The notes below the pieces were generated by a model. It was not told the DNA's origin. It did not search any database and saw only the letters and a program-made list of their open reading frames with translations. DNA of 27,151 bases. Source: Peptococcaceae bacterium BRH_c23. GTDB lineage: Bacteria; Bacillota_B; Desulfitobacteriia; Desulfitobacteriales; Desulfitobacteriaceae. The stretch lies in contig LADV01000108.1 in assembly GCA_000961805.1 (NCBI GenBank), positions 1 through 27,151 on the forward strand. Direction: 5' to 3'. Position numbers and translations under genes: made by a program. Numbering within the stretch: position 1 is the first letter of the stretch; the number at the start of each line of letters is the position of its first letter. Positions 15,833 through 24,199 of this stretch are shown one piece after another.

Positions 15833-15859
15833 ACTCTTCCTGAAAAGGAAGAGTTTTTT
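15833..15859 (+). terminator. intrinsic terminator after eutQ
   Basis: ACTCTTCC (15833-15840) pairs perfectly with GGAAGAGT (15847-15854), with a loop of TGAAAA and six T. It ends the eutB-eutQ operon. Confidence 0.88.
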
Positions 15860-15871
15860 ATGGCTGGCTTT

Positions 15872-15896
15872 ATTGCCTCTTTAATAAAGAGGCAAT
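15872..15896. repeat. perfect 12-base inverted repeat with 1-base centre
   Basis: ATTGCCTCTTTA and its exact complement are separated by a single A. The very short centre makes it poor as an RNA hairpin but suitable for a dimeric DNA-binding protein, or it may be an old recombination end. It lies between the eutQ terminator and the LTA-synthase relic. Confidence 0.6.
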
Positions 15897-15901
15897 TACA
15901 A

Positions 15902-16363
15902 TTACTATGCCGTAGCGGGCAATTGGAGTCGCTTGACAAAAGAGGGGCTTTGGATAATACGGTGGGTTGTTATCTACGGGGATCATACTGGAGTGCCCAA
16001 ATACTATAATGGTGAGGTCAAACAGGTTCAGCCACAGCAAAGCTGGTGGCTCGATGACAGTAAACGAATACCGCTTATTATCTATCATAAAGGGATGGAC
16101 GGACGTGAGATCGAGACTACAGGGGGGCAATTGATACGATGCCCACGATAGCCTATCTGATGGGGGTAAATGAAGACCGCTATAATAACACAGTGATGGG
16201 ACGAAATCTGCTAAATACCAAAAAGGAATTCGCTGTTTTGTCCAGCCGGCTGTTTATGGGATAAGCTGAAACTAGTAATGAACAGGAGAACCGAATTAAA
16301 GGACTTGATATTGCGGTTCTCATCATTCGAAAAAATTACTTTAAGGAAGTAGGGTATAAATAA
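15902..16363 (+). pseudogene. relic of LTA-synthase/sulfatase-like protein C-terminus
   Basis: Three frames must be joined. From 15917 the sequence reads GQLESLDKRGALDNTV; from 15966 it reads VVIYGDHTGVPKYYNGEV to WWLDDSKRIPLIIYHKGMDG and TTGGQ; from 16130 it reads IDTMPTIAYLMGVNEDRYNN to RLFMG and a stop, then ENRIKGLDIAVLIIRKNYF. The order and the YGDH motif are those of the C-terminal half of lipoteichoic-acid synthase-like phosphoglycerol transferases. At least two frameshifts (near 15964, and after the G6 run at 16122-16127) and one in-frame stop (16262) are present, and the front part is missing. It divides the eutB-eutQ operon from the eutS group. Confidence 0.78.
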
Positions 16364-16371
16364 GGAGGACT

Positions 16372-16425
16372 TTGACAATTTTCGACGAAATTACAGATAA
16401 GGACTTTTATGTTTGGAAAGAATAG
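16372..16425 (+). other. possible short leader ORF or promoter before eutS
   Basis: After AAGGAGG (16362-16368) a TTG at 16372 opens a 17-codon frame ([17 protein letters not shown]) that stops two bases before the ATG at 16428. The spacing from the ribosome site is short. The same first six bases are TTGACA, a perfect -35 box, although no good -10 lies 16-18 bases on. Either reading is weak, but nothing else explains how eutS would be started here. Confidence 0.25.
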
Positions 16426-16442
16426 AAATGGTGGTGTATATC

Positions 16443-16781
16443 TTGGCTGAAAAACAGCGTGTAATTCAAGAATATGTTCCTGGAAAACAAGTGACAATGG
16501 CCCATATTATACCGAACCCGCAGGGAGATATTCATGAGAGATTAGGAATCGTAACGACAGGGGCCATTGGTATAATGACAATCACCCCTAGTGAGGCAGC
16601 AATTATTGCTGCGGATGCTGCCAGTAAAGCTGGGGATATTGAACTTGGGTTTTTAGATCGCTTTACGGGTTCTCTGGTAATAACAGGTGATGTATCCAGT
16701 GTAGAAGCTGCCATACGAGCTGCAGTAAATACACTTGTTAACATTTTAGGGTTTTCATCAACTGAGGTGACTAGAAGTTAA
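16443..16781 (+). CDS. eutS: EutS shell protein (BMC-H)
   Basis: A 112-residue BMC-domain shell protein of the EutS/PduU type, which forms hexamers with a bent facet or closed pore. It matches the family from the start ([20 protein letters not shown]) through [20 protein letters not shown] to [21 protein letters not shown] choose TTG at 16443 because GGTGGTG lies six bases upstream and the family begins here; ATG at 16428 or TTG at 16413 would add residues foreign to EutS. Its TAA overlaps the eutP ATG by one base. Confidence 0.93.
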   Translation: MAEKQRVIQEYVPGKQVTMAHIIPNPQGDIHERLGIVTTGAIGIMTITPSEAAIIAADAASKAGDIELGFLDRFTGSLVITGDVSSVEAAIRAAVNTLVNILGFSSTEVTRS

Positions 16782-17230
16782 TGGGGCGAATACTTCTTAT
16801 CGGAGGAATCGGGGCCGGCAAAACCACTTTAAAGCAAATGCTTATGAATGAGCAAGTAAGCTATCAAAAAACTCAAATGATCGATTATACTCACGCCTTT
16901 ATTGATTGTCCGGGCGAATATCTGGAGATTCCTCGATTTTATCATGTCTTAATTGATGCCAGTCATCAAGTTTCTGAGATTTGGGCGCTCCAAGATTCAA
17001 CAAAACAGAGAGCATTTTATCCACCAAAGTTTTCAAAGGTTTTCCGCAAGCCTATTATTGGAATTATTACTAAAGTGGATTTACCGAAAGCCGATATTAA
17101 ACAAGCGAGTTCTTTTTTGCATTATGCAGGCATCGAAGAACCCTTTTATATAACATCTGTCATGAATGGGGAAGGAGTTGCTCCTTTACGCATGCGATTG
17201 GAGGAGTTAAATGAATCTCGCAGCCGTTAA
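16781..17230 (+). CDS. eutP: EutP small GTPase-like protein
   Basis: A 149-residue P-loop protein with Walker A GGIGAGKTT (8-16), DCPGEY (42-47) and the guanine-specificity motif TKVD (97-100). Members are placed in eut and pdu loci (EutP/PduV); acetate-kinase or compartment-positioning roles have been proposed, and which applies here is unknown. It starts inside the eutS stop and its last 20 bases overlap the second eutW. A broken copy of its 3' end lies before the first eutW (2447-2512). Confidence 0.93.
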   Translation: MGRILLIGGIGAGKTTLKQMLMNEQVSYQKTQMIDYTHAFIDCPGEYLEIPRFYHVLIDASHQVSEIWALQDSTKQRAFYPPKFSKVFRKPIIGIITKVDLPKADIKQASSFLHYAGIEEPFYITSVMNGEGVAPLRMRLEELNESRSR

Positions 17231-18647
17231 GGACTTATGTAAAAAATACACAAACCTTACTGAAGAGGATATAAAGATTTTAGAAACAATGGCTCTGCAA
17301 ATCCCTCATACTGCTCAGTTGACAGAGACGGATATCTTTATTGATGCTCCCTTGAAAGATGGAATGGATGCAGTGGTATTAGCATGGGCCCCTCCGGAAA
17401 AACGTTCCTTATATAATCATAGTGTGGTCGGTGAATTGGCTTTGGCTACCAGTGAACCGGCAGTTTATCAGACGTTAAAGACAGGGGAAACTTGTCGTAA
17501 TGTAAGGGGAGTCAGCCAAGAAGGGATTCCAATTGCTCAGACAGTTGTTGCTATTCGTAATCCGGCAAATGATGTAATCGGCACGTTAATCATGGAGCGG
17601 GATATTTCGGAAGAATTACGCCAAGAAGAACAAGTGGAGTTTTTGACCCAAACCGCAGAACGATTGAGTAATACTCTGATGTATTTGTCAATGACAGGTT
17701 CTCAGTTTGAAAACTGGGTTGGTAATGGAATATTTGTTTTAAATAAACATAGCAAGATCACATATGTTAACCAAAAAGCTGCTAAAATTTTTCAAGAGTA
17801 TCATGGCTTTGAGGCTCTGGGGCAAGATTTCTTGTTCACTATGTTTAATTGCACTTCATTACAAGAACTATTAGATATGCTTGAAAACCCTGTTGAGTTC
17901 TGTATCTTAAATAAAAGTTATCTTTTTGAGGCTTATCCTTTAGTAACTTATGGAGATTTAAGTGGTTGTGTCATATCGTTTAGAGATATCACAGATCTGC
18001 GCAAAAAGGAGCAGGAACTCAATGCTAAGAGTACCGTTATAAGGGAAATTCACCACCGAGTAAAAAACAATCTTCAAAATGTTGCAGCTTTGCTTCGCTT
18101 ACAGATGAGACGGTCGGATTTAGAAGTTGTCAAAGCAGAGTTTTCGGCCAGCATCAATCGAATTATATCCATTGCTATGGTCCATGATGTTTTCGCCTGT
18201 CAAAATTGTGATTCCGTTGATTTAAGGGAACTCTGCCAACGTATACTTAGTAGTTTATTAGAAAGTTCCATGTCACCTGAGCAGTGCATCGAGGCTCATG
18301 TCGAAGGACAAACTCTTCATCTGCCGAGTATACAAGCTGTTCCTTTAGCGCTCGTCATTAATGAACTCTTGACGAACAGCTTCAAACATGGGGTTCGTTT
18401 CTTAGAAAAGGGTCTTATTATCTTATCAATCACAGAAAAAAGAGGAACGATAACTCTTACAGTTAGAGATAATGGACCAGATCCAGACAGGCCTTTTGAT
18501 CAAGTAAAGCAAAAGCGCTTGGGTTTACAGATCGTTGATTCACTAGTGAGAGACCAATTAGGTGGAGAGTCTAAAATGGAACGTATAGAAGGAATGACGA
18601 TTGTAACGGTTAGCTTTCCAAAACATAGTTCGGAGGGACAGTTATGA
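17211..18647 (+). CDS. eutW: EutW-type sensor histidine kinase, copy 2
   Basis: This is the paralogue of the kinase at 2493-3929: same length (478), same domain order and all catalytic motifs kept (EIHHRVKNNLQN near 279-290, NELLTNSFKHG, VRDNGP, GLQIVDSL). Differences cluster in the linker and PAS region, for example FEALGQDFLFTMFNC against FEASGSDFHLNMFNC, which could alter signal sensing. The ATG follows GGAGG inside the end of eutP. It overlaps the eutV start by four bases. It is cytoplasmic and should phosphorylate the EutV encoded next to it, and perhaps the other copy as well. Confidence 0.93.
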   Translation: MNLAAVKDLCKKYTNLTEEDIKILETMALQIPHTAQLTETDIFIDAPLKDGMDAVVLAWAPPEKRSLYNHSVVGELALATSEPAVYQTLKTGETCRNVRGVSQEGIPIAQTVVAIRNPANDVIGTLIMERDISEELRQEEQVEFLTQTAERLSNTLMYLSMTGSQFENWVGNGIFVLNKHSKITYVNQKAAKIFQEYHGFEALGQDFLFTMFNCTSLQELLDMLENPVEFCILNKSYLFEAYPLVTYGDLSGCVISFRDITDLRKKEQELNAKSTVIREIHHRVKNNLQNVAALLRLQMRRSDLEVVKAEFSASINRIISIAMVHDVFACQNCDSVDLRELCQRILSSLLESSMSPEQCIEAHVEGQTLHLPSIQAVPLALVINELLTNSFKHGVRFLEKGLIILSITEKRGTITLTVRDNGPDPDRPFDQVKQKRLGLQIVDSLVRDQLGGESKMERIEGMTIVTVSFPKHSSEGQL

Positions 18648-19231
18648 GCGTACTATCCATCTTAATTGCCGATGATGAGGCACTCATTCGCTTGGATATT
18701 AAAGAAATGTTGCAAGGGGCAGGACATATTGTTTGCGCTGAAGCAAATAATGGCCTGAAAGCTGTTAAATTGGCTAAATCGTTCGCTCCAGATTTGGCGA
18801 TTCTTGATGTGATGATGCCAGGGCTTAATGGCCTGGAAGTGGCAAAGATCTTGCACTCTATGAACATTCCCGTCTTATTGCTTACTGCCTACAGTCAGTC
18901 CAAATTTATTAATCGAGCAGAGAAAGTTAGCGTGTATGGCTATCTTGTCAAACCTATTACTGAACGAGATCTTCTACCTGCCATCCAAATTGCTTATGCT
19001 CGCTGGAGAGAGATGCAAGCCGTCCGTGCGAAATTGGAAAACACCCAGCTGGAATTACAAAGTCAAAAAACGATTGATCGAGCCCGTTCTATCCTCGCAG
19101 AACGCAATGGAATTAGTGACTATGAAGCGCATCAATTACTTATTCATCAGGCCATGGATCTTCGAATTACGGTTGTAAAACTGGCAGCTCAAATTGTCAA
19201 TGAGGATATTAAGGTTTCAAAAAAAAGATAA
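18644..19231 (+). CDS. eutV: EutV-type ANTAR response regulator (antiterminator), copy 2
   Basis: A 195-residue response regulator with a receiver domain (IADDEA, D55 in LAILDVMMPG, LVKP) and a C-terminal ANTAR domain (RARSILAERNGISDYEAHQLL to LAAQIVNE), followed by a lysine-rich tail (DIKVSKKR) not found in copy 1. Receiver and ANTAR sequences are otherwise nearly the same as EutV1, so RNA targets are probably shared. The gene is coupled to eutW2 and is followed at once by a terminator with weak ANTAR-like hairpins. Confidence 0.93.
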   Translation: MSVLSILIADDEALIRLDIKEMLQGAGHIVCAEANNGLKAVKLAKSFAPDLAILDVMMPGLNGLEVAKILHSMNIPVLLLTAYSQSKFINRAEKVSVYGYLVKPITERDLLPAIQIAYARWREMQAVRAKLENTQLELQSQKTIDRARSILAERNGISDYEAHQLLIHQAMDLRITVVKLAAQIVNEDIKVSKKR

Positions 19232-19257
19232 TCAGAAAGATTTTGACAATAGGGCTC
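19232..19257 (+). promoter_or_regulatory. weak ANTAR-like element 2 after eutV2
   Basis: Aligned with the other two leaders, this stretch keeps AAAGAT (19236-19241, A1 and G4 of the loop pattern), AATAGG (19248-19253) and then the terminator start in the same order. The P1 stem is TCAG with TTGA including one G-U pair; the P2 stem is poor. It is probably a decayed or low-affinity EutV site. Confidence 0.42.
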
Positions 19258-19310
19258 TTCATCGCATCCAGAGTTACCGAGATGGGATGAAGGGTCTTTG
19301 ATTTTTTTTT
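19251..19310 (+). terminator. terminator after eutV2
   Basis: An 18-base arm (19251-19268) pairs with 19281-19298 with one mismatch and several G-U pairs, followed by nine T at 19302-19310. It has the same order and size as the conditional terminators at 4633 and 25449. Confidence 0.85.
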
Positions 19311-19363
19311 ATGGTTATGGCAAAACTATTGACAATTAATTTTTTACAGAGGTGAACTATAAA

Positions 19364-20593
19364 GTGTTAAAGGAATTGGCTCAGGAAATTGCAAAATCAA
19401 TAAGCGAGATTATTGGTTATCATCTTCTTATTACTGATGAATTCGGTATAATAATTGGATGTTCTGATGATATAAATAGATTAGAAACCCTTCATCGTGC
19501 TTCTTTAGAGGTTATAAAATCAGGTAAACCTAAATTCCATGATCTTCAGGAAGCGCAACGTTTGGAAGTTAAGCCGGGTTATACCGCGCCAATCCAATTA
19601 GCTAATAAAGTTGTTGGTACAGTTGCTATAGGGGGTGAACCTGAAGATGTTGGCAAATTTATTTCTATTGTCAAAAAACAGGTTGAGATCTTGTTGCGTC
19701 AGGAGATTATACTCAAGTCCTCCCTTCTGCGGGAACGGGCTCTGCAAAATTTAATACAGGAGATTTCGGTCTTTGACCCGGATACTAAAGATGAAGGCCT
19801 TCTTATAATTCGAGGGCAAGAACTTGGCTATAATCTAACTAGGCCATATATTGCCATTGTTATTGATCTGTATCAATTTAGTAATATTACTCAAGAAATC
19901 TATCAACATTCATCAATTGAAGATTCGCCGGAAATGATGATTCAATTGATGAAAATAAGGGTGGATAATACTATAAAAAATGCTTTTAATTCTACCGAAG
20001 ATATATCGACTTCAATAGCAAATGACAAATTTGTTGTATTACATGCCATTAATCAAAGACAATCTGAAAATGAAATAATAGCACAAGTGAAAAAGAAATG
20101 TTTCGAATTAGAAATTAATCTTCAGAAGCTTGATACCAGAGCTACTATGGGTATTGGTTCAGTATCAGGGAATATATCCCAGTTGCGAAATTCATATAGA
20201 GAAGCTTGGAGAGCATTAACCATCGGAAAAAGGAATAATCGATTGCCCATGATTTTTAGTATCAATGATTTGTATTTAGAAGAACTGCTTTCCAGTGTAA
20301 ATAAGAATATTTCTCAAAAGTTTGTGGTAAATGTATTGTACAGTTTGCAAAAACAATCTGATTGGGATGAACTATCCCGAACTATATGTGTTTGGTGTGA
20401 ATCAGGTTTCAGTCCTATCAATACTTCTAAGAATTTAGACATTCATAAGAATACTTTATTTTATAGACTAACAAAAATCGAACAAATAAGTGGGTTTAAT
20501 TTGCGCAATTTTAGAGAGTCAATTACTCTATATTTTGCTGTGAAAGTTCAGATTTTAAATAATGATCTCTCAAAGAAAATGAAGCAAGTTTGA
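19364..20593 (+). CDS. CdaR/PucR-family transcriptional regulator
   Basis: About 409 residues. The N-terminal part (about 1-130, ELAQEIAKSISEIIGYHLLI, TDEFGIIIGCSD) is a diacid-recognition domain of the CdaR type; the middle is a GGDEF-like PucR domain (TRATMGIGSVSGNISQLRNSYREA); the end is a PucR helix-turn-helix (NTSKNLDIHKNTLFYRLTKIEQ). These proteins usually activate nearby transport and catabolic genes when bound to a carboxylate ligand, so the TRAP operon downstream is the likely target. I prefer GTG 19364, nine bases after AGAGGTG; GTG 19352 would lie inside that ribosome site. It is much more AT-rich than the eut genes. Confidence 0.88.
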   Translation: MLKELAQEIAKSISEIIGYHLLITDEFGIIIGCSDDINRLETLHRASLEVIKSGKPKFHDLQEAQRLEVKPGYTAPIQLANKVVGTVAIGGEPEDVGKFISIVKKQVEILLRQEIILKSSLLRERALQNLIQEISVFDPDTKDEGLLIIRGQELGYNLTRPYIAIVIDLYQFSNITQEIYQHSSIEDSPEMMIQLMKIRVDNTIKNAFNSTEDISTSIANDKFVVLHAINQRQSENEIIAQVKKKCFELEINLQKLDTRATMGIGSVSGNISQLRNSYREAWRALTIGKRNNRLPMIFSINDLYLEELLSSVNKNISQKFVVNVLYSLQKQSDWDELSRTICVWCESGFSPINTSKNLDIHKNTLFYRLTKIEQISGFNLRNFRESITLYFAVKVQILNNDLSKKMKQV

Positions 20594-20642
20594 TTAAGAC
20601 CAGTTAAAAGAATTAGTTGGAAAAAAAAGAAGTTTTTTTACT

Positions 20643-20671
20643 AAAGTAGCTGTATTAAGCTACTTTTTTTT
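20643..20671 (+). terminator. intrinsic terminator after CdaR-family gene
   Basis: AAAGTAGCT pairs with AGCTACTTT around GTATTA and runs into eight T. It separates the regulator from the TRAP operon. Confidence 0.88.
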
Positions 20672-20969
20672 GATTCGTACAGTCCTTAGTAAATGCTGAT
20701 CGCAAGGCTAATTAGGTGAGTCTGGGCAAGTTTCAAAGGTAGTTGTATCAGCATACTAAAAATTTGTACATTATCTTAATCAATTTTGTTCTCTCGTTCC
20801 AATGAAATAAAGTCCTACAATAGATATACTTATCTTAAATTTAAACAGAATCAGAATTATCGCACTTATCTGCCTCGGTTAACAAGGACCTATTTGAAAA
20901 GCTTCGTACAATGAAAAGCGTAAGAGACCGATGTTCAATCTCTACCTAACATCACTGGTACGAATTGTC

Positions 20970-20985
20970 TGGAAGTTTTCCTGCA
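20970..20985 (+). promoter_or_regulatory. possible sigma-54-type promoter before dctP
   Basis: TGGAAG followed by CTGCA places GG at 20971 and GC at 20983, the 12-base spacing of a -24/-12 promoter, about 80 bases before dctP. The hexamer CAC after TGG is not conserved and no sigma-54 activator gene is in the window. The 20672-21047 region otherwise shows no gene. Confidence 0.3.
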
Positions 20986-21062
20986 AATTTTAACTGAATG
21001 GAGGGGGCAAGCTAAATTTAATTAATTAACACAAACAACCAAAAATAGAAGGAGGAATTATT

Positions 21063-22106
21063 ATGAGAAATAAAAAATTAGTTTATGTTGTATTAGCGGT
21101 CTTTGTTATAAGTATACTTACACTGACAGGATGCGGGCAAAATAAAGTCGCGGATTCTAAAGATGCTGCAACTCCTCAAAAAACAATCAAAATTCGCATG
21201 GCAGGACAATATCCGTCTGATCACCCTGGTACACAAGCTATGACGAAATTAAAGGAGACAGTAGAGGCTAAGACAAATGGTAGAATTCAAATGACACTCT
21301 ATCCTGCTAACCAACTGGGAGACTATACCTTGATTTATGATGAAATTATGAAGGGTACCATTGAGATGGCTCTTATTTCTATACCAAGTGGACATGACCC
21401 CAAACTAGAACTAACTTATGTACCCTCCATTGCAGAAAATTATGACCAGGTCAGAAAGCTTTATAGTCAGGGATCCTATATTTACAATACAATGGATCAA
21501 CTCAATAATGCCTTAAATGTAAAACTTTTAGGTTTCAATGTAGAAGGATTTGGTGGACTGGGCATGACTAAACTGCCAGAGGATCCTGCCTCAGTTACAA
21601 GCAAAAAGAATGTCCTACTCCGGGTTCCACCTATGGATGTTTTCAAAGTATGGGCTGATGATATGAATTACACCACTGTTACTGTACCTTATGCAGAATT
21701 GTATACCGCACTACAGACTGGGGTTGCAGATGGCTGGAGCGGCGGAACCCCGGTTTCAAATTGGCTGGGATTTAGGGATGTTCTAAAATACTATATTCCA
21801 GTTAATAATTTCGTTGAAAACACTTCTTACGTGATGAATTTAGATTTGTGGAAATCTTTGAGTGCTGAAGATCAAAAAATCATCGCAGATACTACAGCCG
21901 AATTATCAACAGAGAGCGTTGATATTTCCCAAAAGAGCGACAAACAATATATGGATGAGATGAAAAAAGCAGGAATTAAAGTTATTGAGTTATCTGATGC
22001 CGACCTTAAGACTCTTGCTGATCAAACGCGTAAAACTAGCTGGCCTAAATTAAACAATCGTTTAGGGAAAGAAATAATGGATGGCCTTTTGAAGGAATAC
22101 AAATAG
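21063..22106 (+). CDS. dctP: TRAP transporter solute-binding protein (DctP family), lipoprotein
   Basis: A 347-residue extracytoplasmic binding protein. The signal peptide ends in a lipobox LTGC (21-24), so it should be anchored to the outer membrane face by lipid on C24. The mature part has DctP-family blocks (MAGQYPSDHPGTQAMTKLKE, YPANQLGDYTLIYDEIMKG, PYAELYTALQTGVADGWSGG); the usual arginine that binds carboxylates fits VLLRVPPMDVFKVWADDM. The ligand is probably an organic acid but cannot be named. GAAGGAGGAA precedes the ATG. A stem-loop separates it from the membrane genes. Confidence 0.93.
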   Translation: MRNKKLVYVVLAVFVISILTLTGCGQNKVADSKDAATPQKTIKIRMAGQYPSDHPGTQAMTKLKETVEAKTNGRIQMTLYPANQLGDYTLIYDEIMKGTIEMALISIPSGHDPKLELTYVPSIAENYDQVRKLYSQGSYIYNTMDQLNNALNVKLLGFNVEGFGGLGMTKLPEDPASVTSKKNVLLRVPPMDVFKVWADDMNYTTVTVPYAELYTALQTGVADGWSGGTPVSNWLGFRDVLKYYIPVNNFVENTSYVMNLDLWKSLSAEDQKIIADTTAELSTESVDISQKSDKQYMDEMKKAGIKVIELSDADLKTLADQTRKTSWPKLNNRLGKEIMDGLLKEYK

Positions 22107-22133
22107 TCAAAAGTAGCAAGTACAAGCTGTTGG

Positions 22134-22169
22134 GGGAGGGGATTTTGCCTTAACGCAAAGCATCCTCCC
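22134..22169 (+). other. stem-loop between dctP and dctQ
   Basis: GGGAGG pairs with CCTCCC, GAT with ATC and TTTGC with GCAAA, with short bulges. No T-run follows, so it is probably an mRNA-stabilising or partial-termination hairpin that raises dctP over the membrane subunits. Confidence 0.55.
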
Positions 22170-22244
22170 TTAATCATTGAAAAGTATAGGGAAACCTTAA
22201 CTTTGAAAAAGGAGTACCTTGAATGATAGAAAGGAGGAGTTAAT

Positions 22245-22772
22245 TTGGGGTCAAATTCATTAGGTATAAAGCAAATCGCTAGAATTTCATGGGAGGCCCT
22301 TTTAAAATTCCAGCGTTCTGTAATGATAGTTTGCAGTTTAATGATAGTTATTGGTATCAGTTTAGGGGCTACTTTACGGTATATATTTAAAACAGACCTT
22401 TATGGAATGGAGGAAATAATCGTAATTTTTGCCTTTTGGCTATATTTCATGGGTGGATCATACGGTAGCTATCAGAAAAATCATATTACTGCTGATTTAG
22501 TGTCGGTGTATGTTACCAGCCCTAAAATCCGAAGCATTGTAATGCTGATTAGTTCTCTTATTACAACAGGTTTGTGTTATATGGCTACTTATTATGCCGT
22601 GAGTTTTTTTTCTTGGAGTTTAATCAAAGGAGGCACAAGTTCTGTTTGGCGAATTCCGATAGTCATTCCACAAGGTGCAATCTTTCTAAGCTTTAGCTTA
22701 ATGTCTTTTTACTTCACGATTCATTTAATAGACGATATAAAGAAATTGAAATTATTAATTCTCAATAAGTAA
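22245..22772 (+). CDS. dctQ: TRAP transporter small membrane subunit (DctQ)
   Basis: A 175-residue membrane protein with four predicted helices (about 21-45, 58-78, 98-120 and 138-160), the usual DctQ topology, and the family motif GMEEIIVIFAFWLYFMGGSYG. It works with DctM in Na+-driven uptake of the ligand delivered by DctP. The start is TTG, well spaced from AAAGGAGGAG; no ATG in frame fits. Confidence 0.9.
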   Translation: MGSNSLGIKQIARISWEALLKFQRSVMIVCSLMIVIGISLGATLRYIFKTDLYGMEEIIVIFAFWLYFMGGSYGSYQKNHITADLVSVYVTSPKIRSIVMLISSLITTGLCYMATYYAVSFFSWSLIKGGTSSVWRIPIVIPQGAIFLSFSLMSFYFTIHLIDDIKKLKLLILNK

Positions 22773-22812
22773 ATCCTCTGGTAATAATTTATCTTAGACG
22801 GGGGGGGATTGA

Positions 22813-24111
22813 ATGATTGTTGGAATTGCGTTATTAATACTTGTAATTACATTACTTTTGGGAGTGCCAGTCCCTTTTGCATTTTTTGCATCAGTTATCT
22901 TTTTGATCTTCACGCAAGGATATGACCCGAGTTTTTTATTGCCTTATGGATATAGCAAAATGAGCACAACTGTTTTACTAGCTATTCCATTATTCATTCT
23001 CGCTGGAGGATTAATGGAGAAGGGTAAAATTGGCGAAAAATTAGTGGGCTTGGTTGAACTATTTGTTGGAAGTATCAAAGGAGCACTTGGAGTAGTAACA
23101 GTTGTCTCTTGTGCTGTTTTTGGGTCCATTACAGGTAGTGCGGCAGCCACATTATCTGTCATTGGGTCGATCATGTTTCCACGCTTGGAAAAAGCAGGTT
23201 ATCCTAAAGGATTTTCCGCAGCACTAATTGCTAATTCCTCTGTCTTAGGTATGTTGATACCACCAAGTTCTATCATGATTCTTTATGCTTGGATTGGAAA
23301 TCAGTCAGTTCTGGCAAGTTTTCTAGCGTCAGTAATCCTAGGTATCATCTTGATGACGTTGTTATCTTTAGTAAATATGGTCTATTTAAGAAAGAATCCT
23401 GATTTAGTCATCAATGAAAAAATGGACTATAAAACATTTTCCCGAGAAGCAAAAAAAAGAACCTTCAAAGCTTCCCCGGCTTTGGTTATGCCAATCCTAG
23501 TTCTAGGAGGGATTTATGGAGGGATAGTGACACCTACTGAAGCAGCTGCTATCGCCGTTGTATATGCTATTCCTGTAGGGTTCTTCATCTATAAAGGTTT
23601 AAACCGCCAGAACTTTTTACAGGTCATCATTGATAGCGCTGTCACAACTGGTGTAATAATGGTCATGTTATACGCTGTAATGATCTTAAGTCGTTTATAT
23701 ATTATGGAGAATCTCCCGGCGACGATCATGTCTGTCCTTCAGTCAATTTCAACGAACAAAATTGTTATCATGTTAATGATTAACGTTTTCATGATTATAA
23801 TTGGAATGTTAATGGATGATGTTAGTGCGGTCTTGCTTTGTACACCCATTCTTTTGCCCATTGTCACCCAGCTAGGAGTAAGTACGATTCAATTTGCAGC
23901 CATCGTCGGCGTTAATCTGGGAATGGGTAATATAACTCCTCCAACGGCTCCCTTGCTCTACCTCGCAGGCCGTATTGGTGGGGCCCCCATCAATGAGATG
24001 CTTAAACCTACTTTCGCAATGTTATTGTTCGCCTGGACACCAACATTACTACTTACCACTTATTTCCCGATTATCTCTACTTGGTTACCGAAATTAATTT
24101 TGCAACATTAA
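22813..24111 (+). CDS. dctM: TRAP transporter large membrane subunit (DctM)
   Basis: A 432-residue membrane protein of the ion-transporter superfamily with about 12 hydrophobic segments. Family signatures include SCAVFGSITGSAAATLSVIG, GYPKGFSAALIANSSVLGML, PPSSIMILYAW and the C-terminal ITPPTAPLLYLAGRI. It carries the transport path of the TRAP system. A run of eight G forms the ribosome site before the ATG. It is separated by 40 bases from dctQ. Confidence 0.93.
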   Translation: MIVGIALLILVITLLLGVPVPFAFFASVIFLIFTQGYDPSFLLPYGYSKMSTTVLLAIPLFILAGGLMEKGKIGEKLVGLVELFVGSIKGALGVVTVVSCAVFGSITGSAAATLSVIGSIMFPRLEKAGYPKGFSAALIANSSVLGMLIPPSSIMILYAWIGNQSVLASFLASVILGIILMTLLSLVNMVYLRKNPDLVINEKMDYKTFSREAKKRTFKASPALVMPILVLGGIYGGIVTPTEAAAIAVVYAIPVGFFIYKGLNRQNFLQVIIDSAVTTGVIMVMLYAVMILSRLYIMENLPATIMSVLQSISTNKIVIMLMINVFMIIIGMLMDDVSAVLLCTPILLPIVTQLGVSTIQFAAIVGVNLGMGNITPPTAPLLYLAGRIGGAPINEMLKPTFAMLLFAWTPTLLLTTYFPIISTWLPKLILQH

Positions 24112-24199
24112 CATGCAAGTCCAAAATTACTATCTGCGGCAACGATTTATCTAAGAAGCATTAAGACTAGAACACAAGATATAGTAGGAGGAGATTTTC

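Noticed and set aside
15870..16130. Minus-strand 86-codon frame
   Set aside because: It lies opposite the LTA-synthase-like relic, whose + strand reading has clear family motifs.
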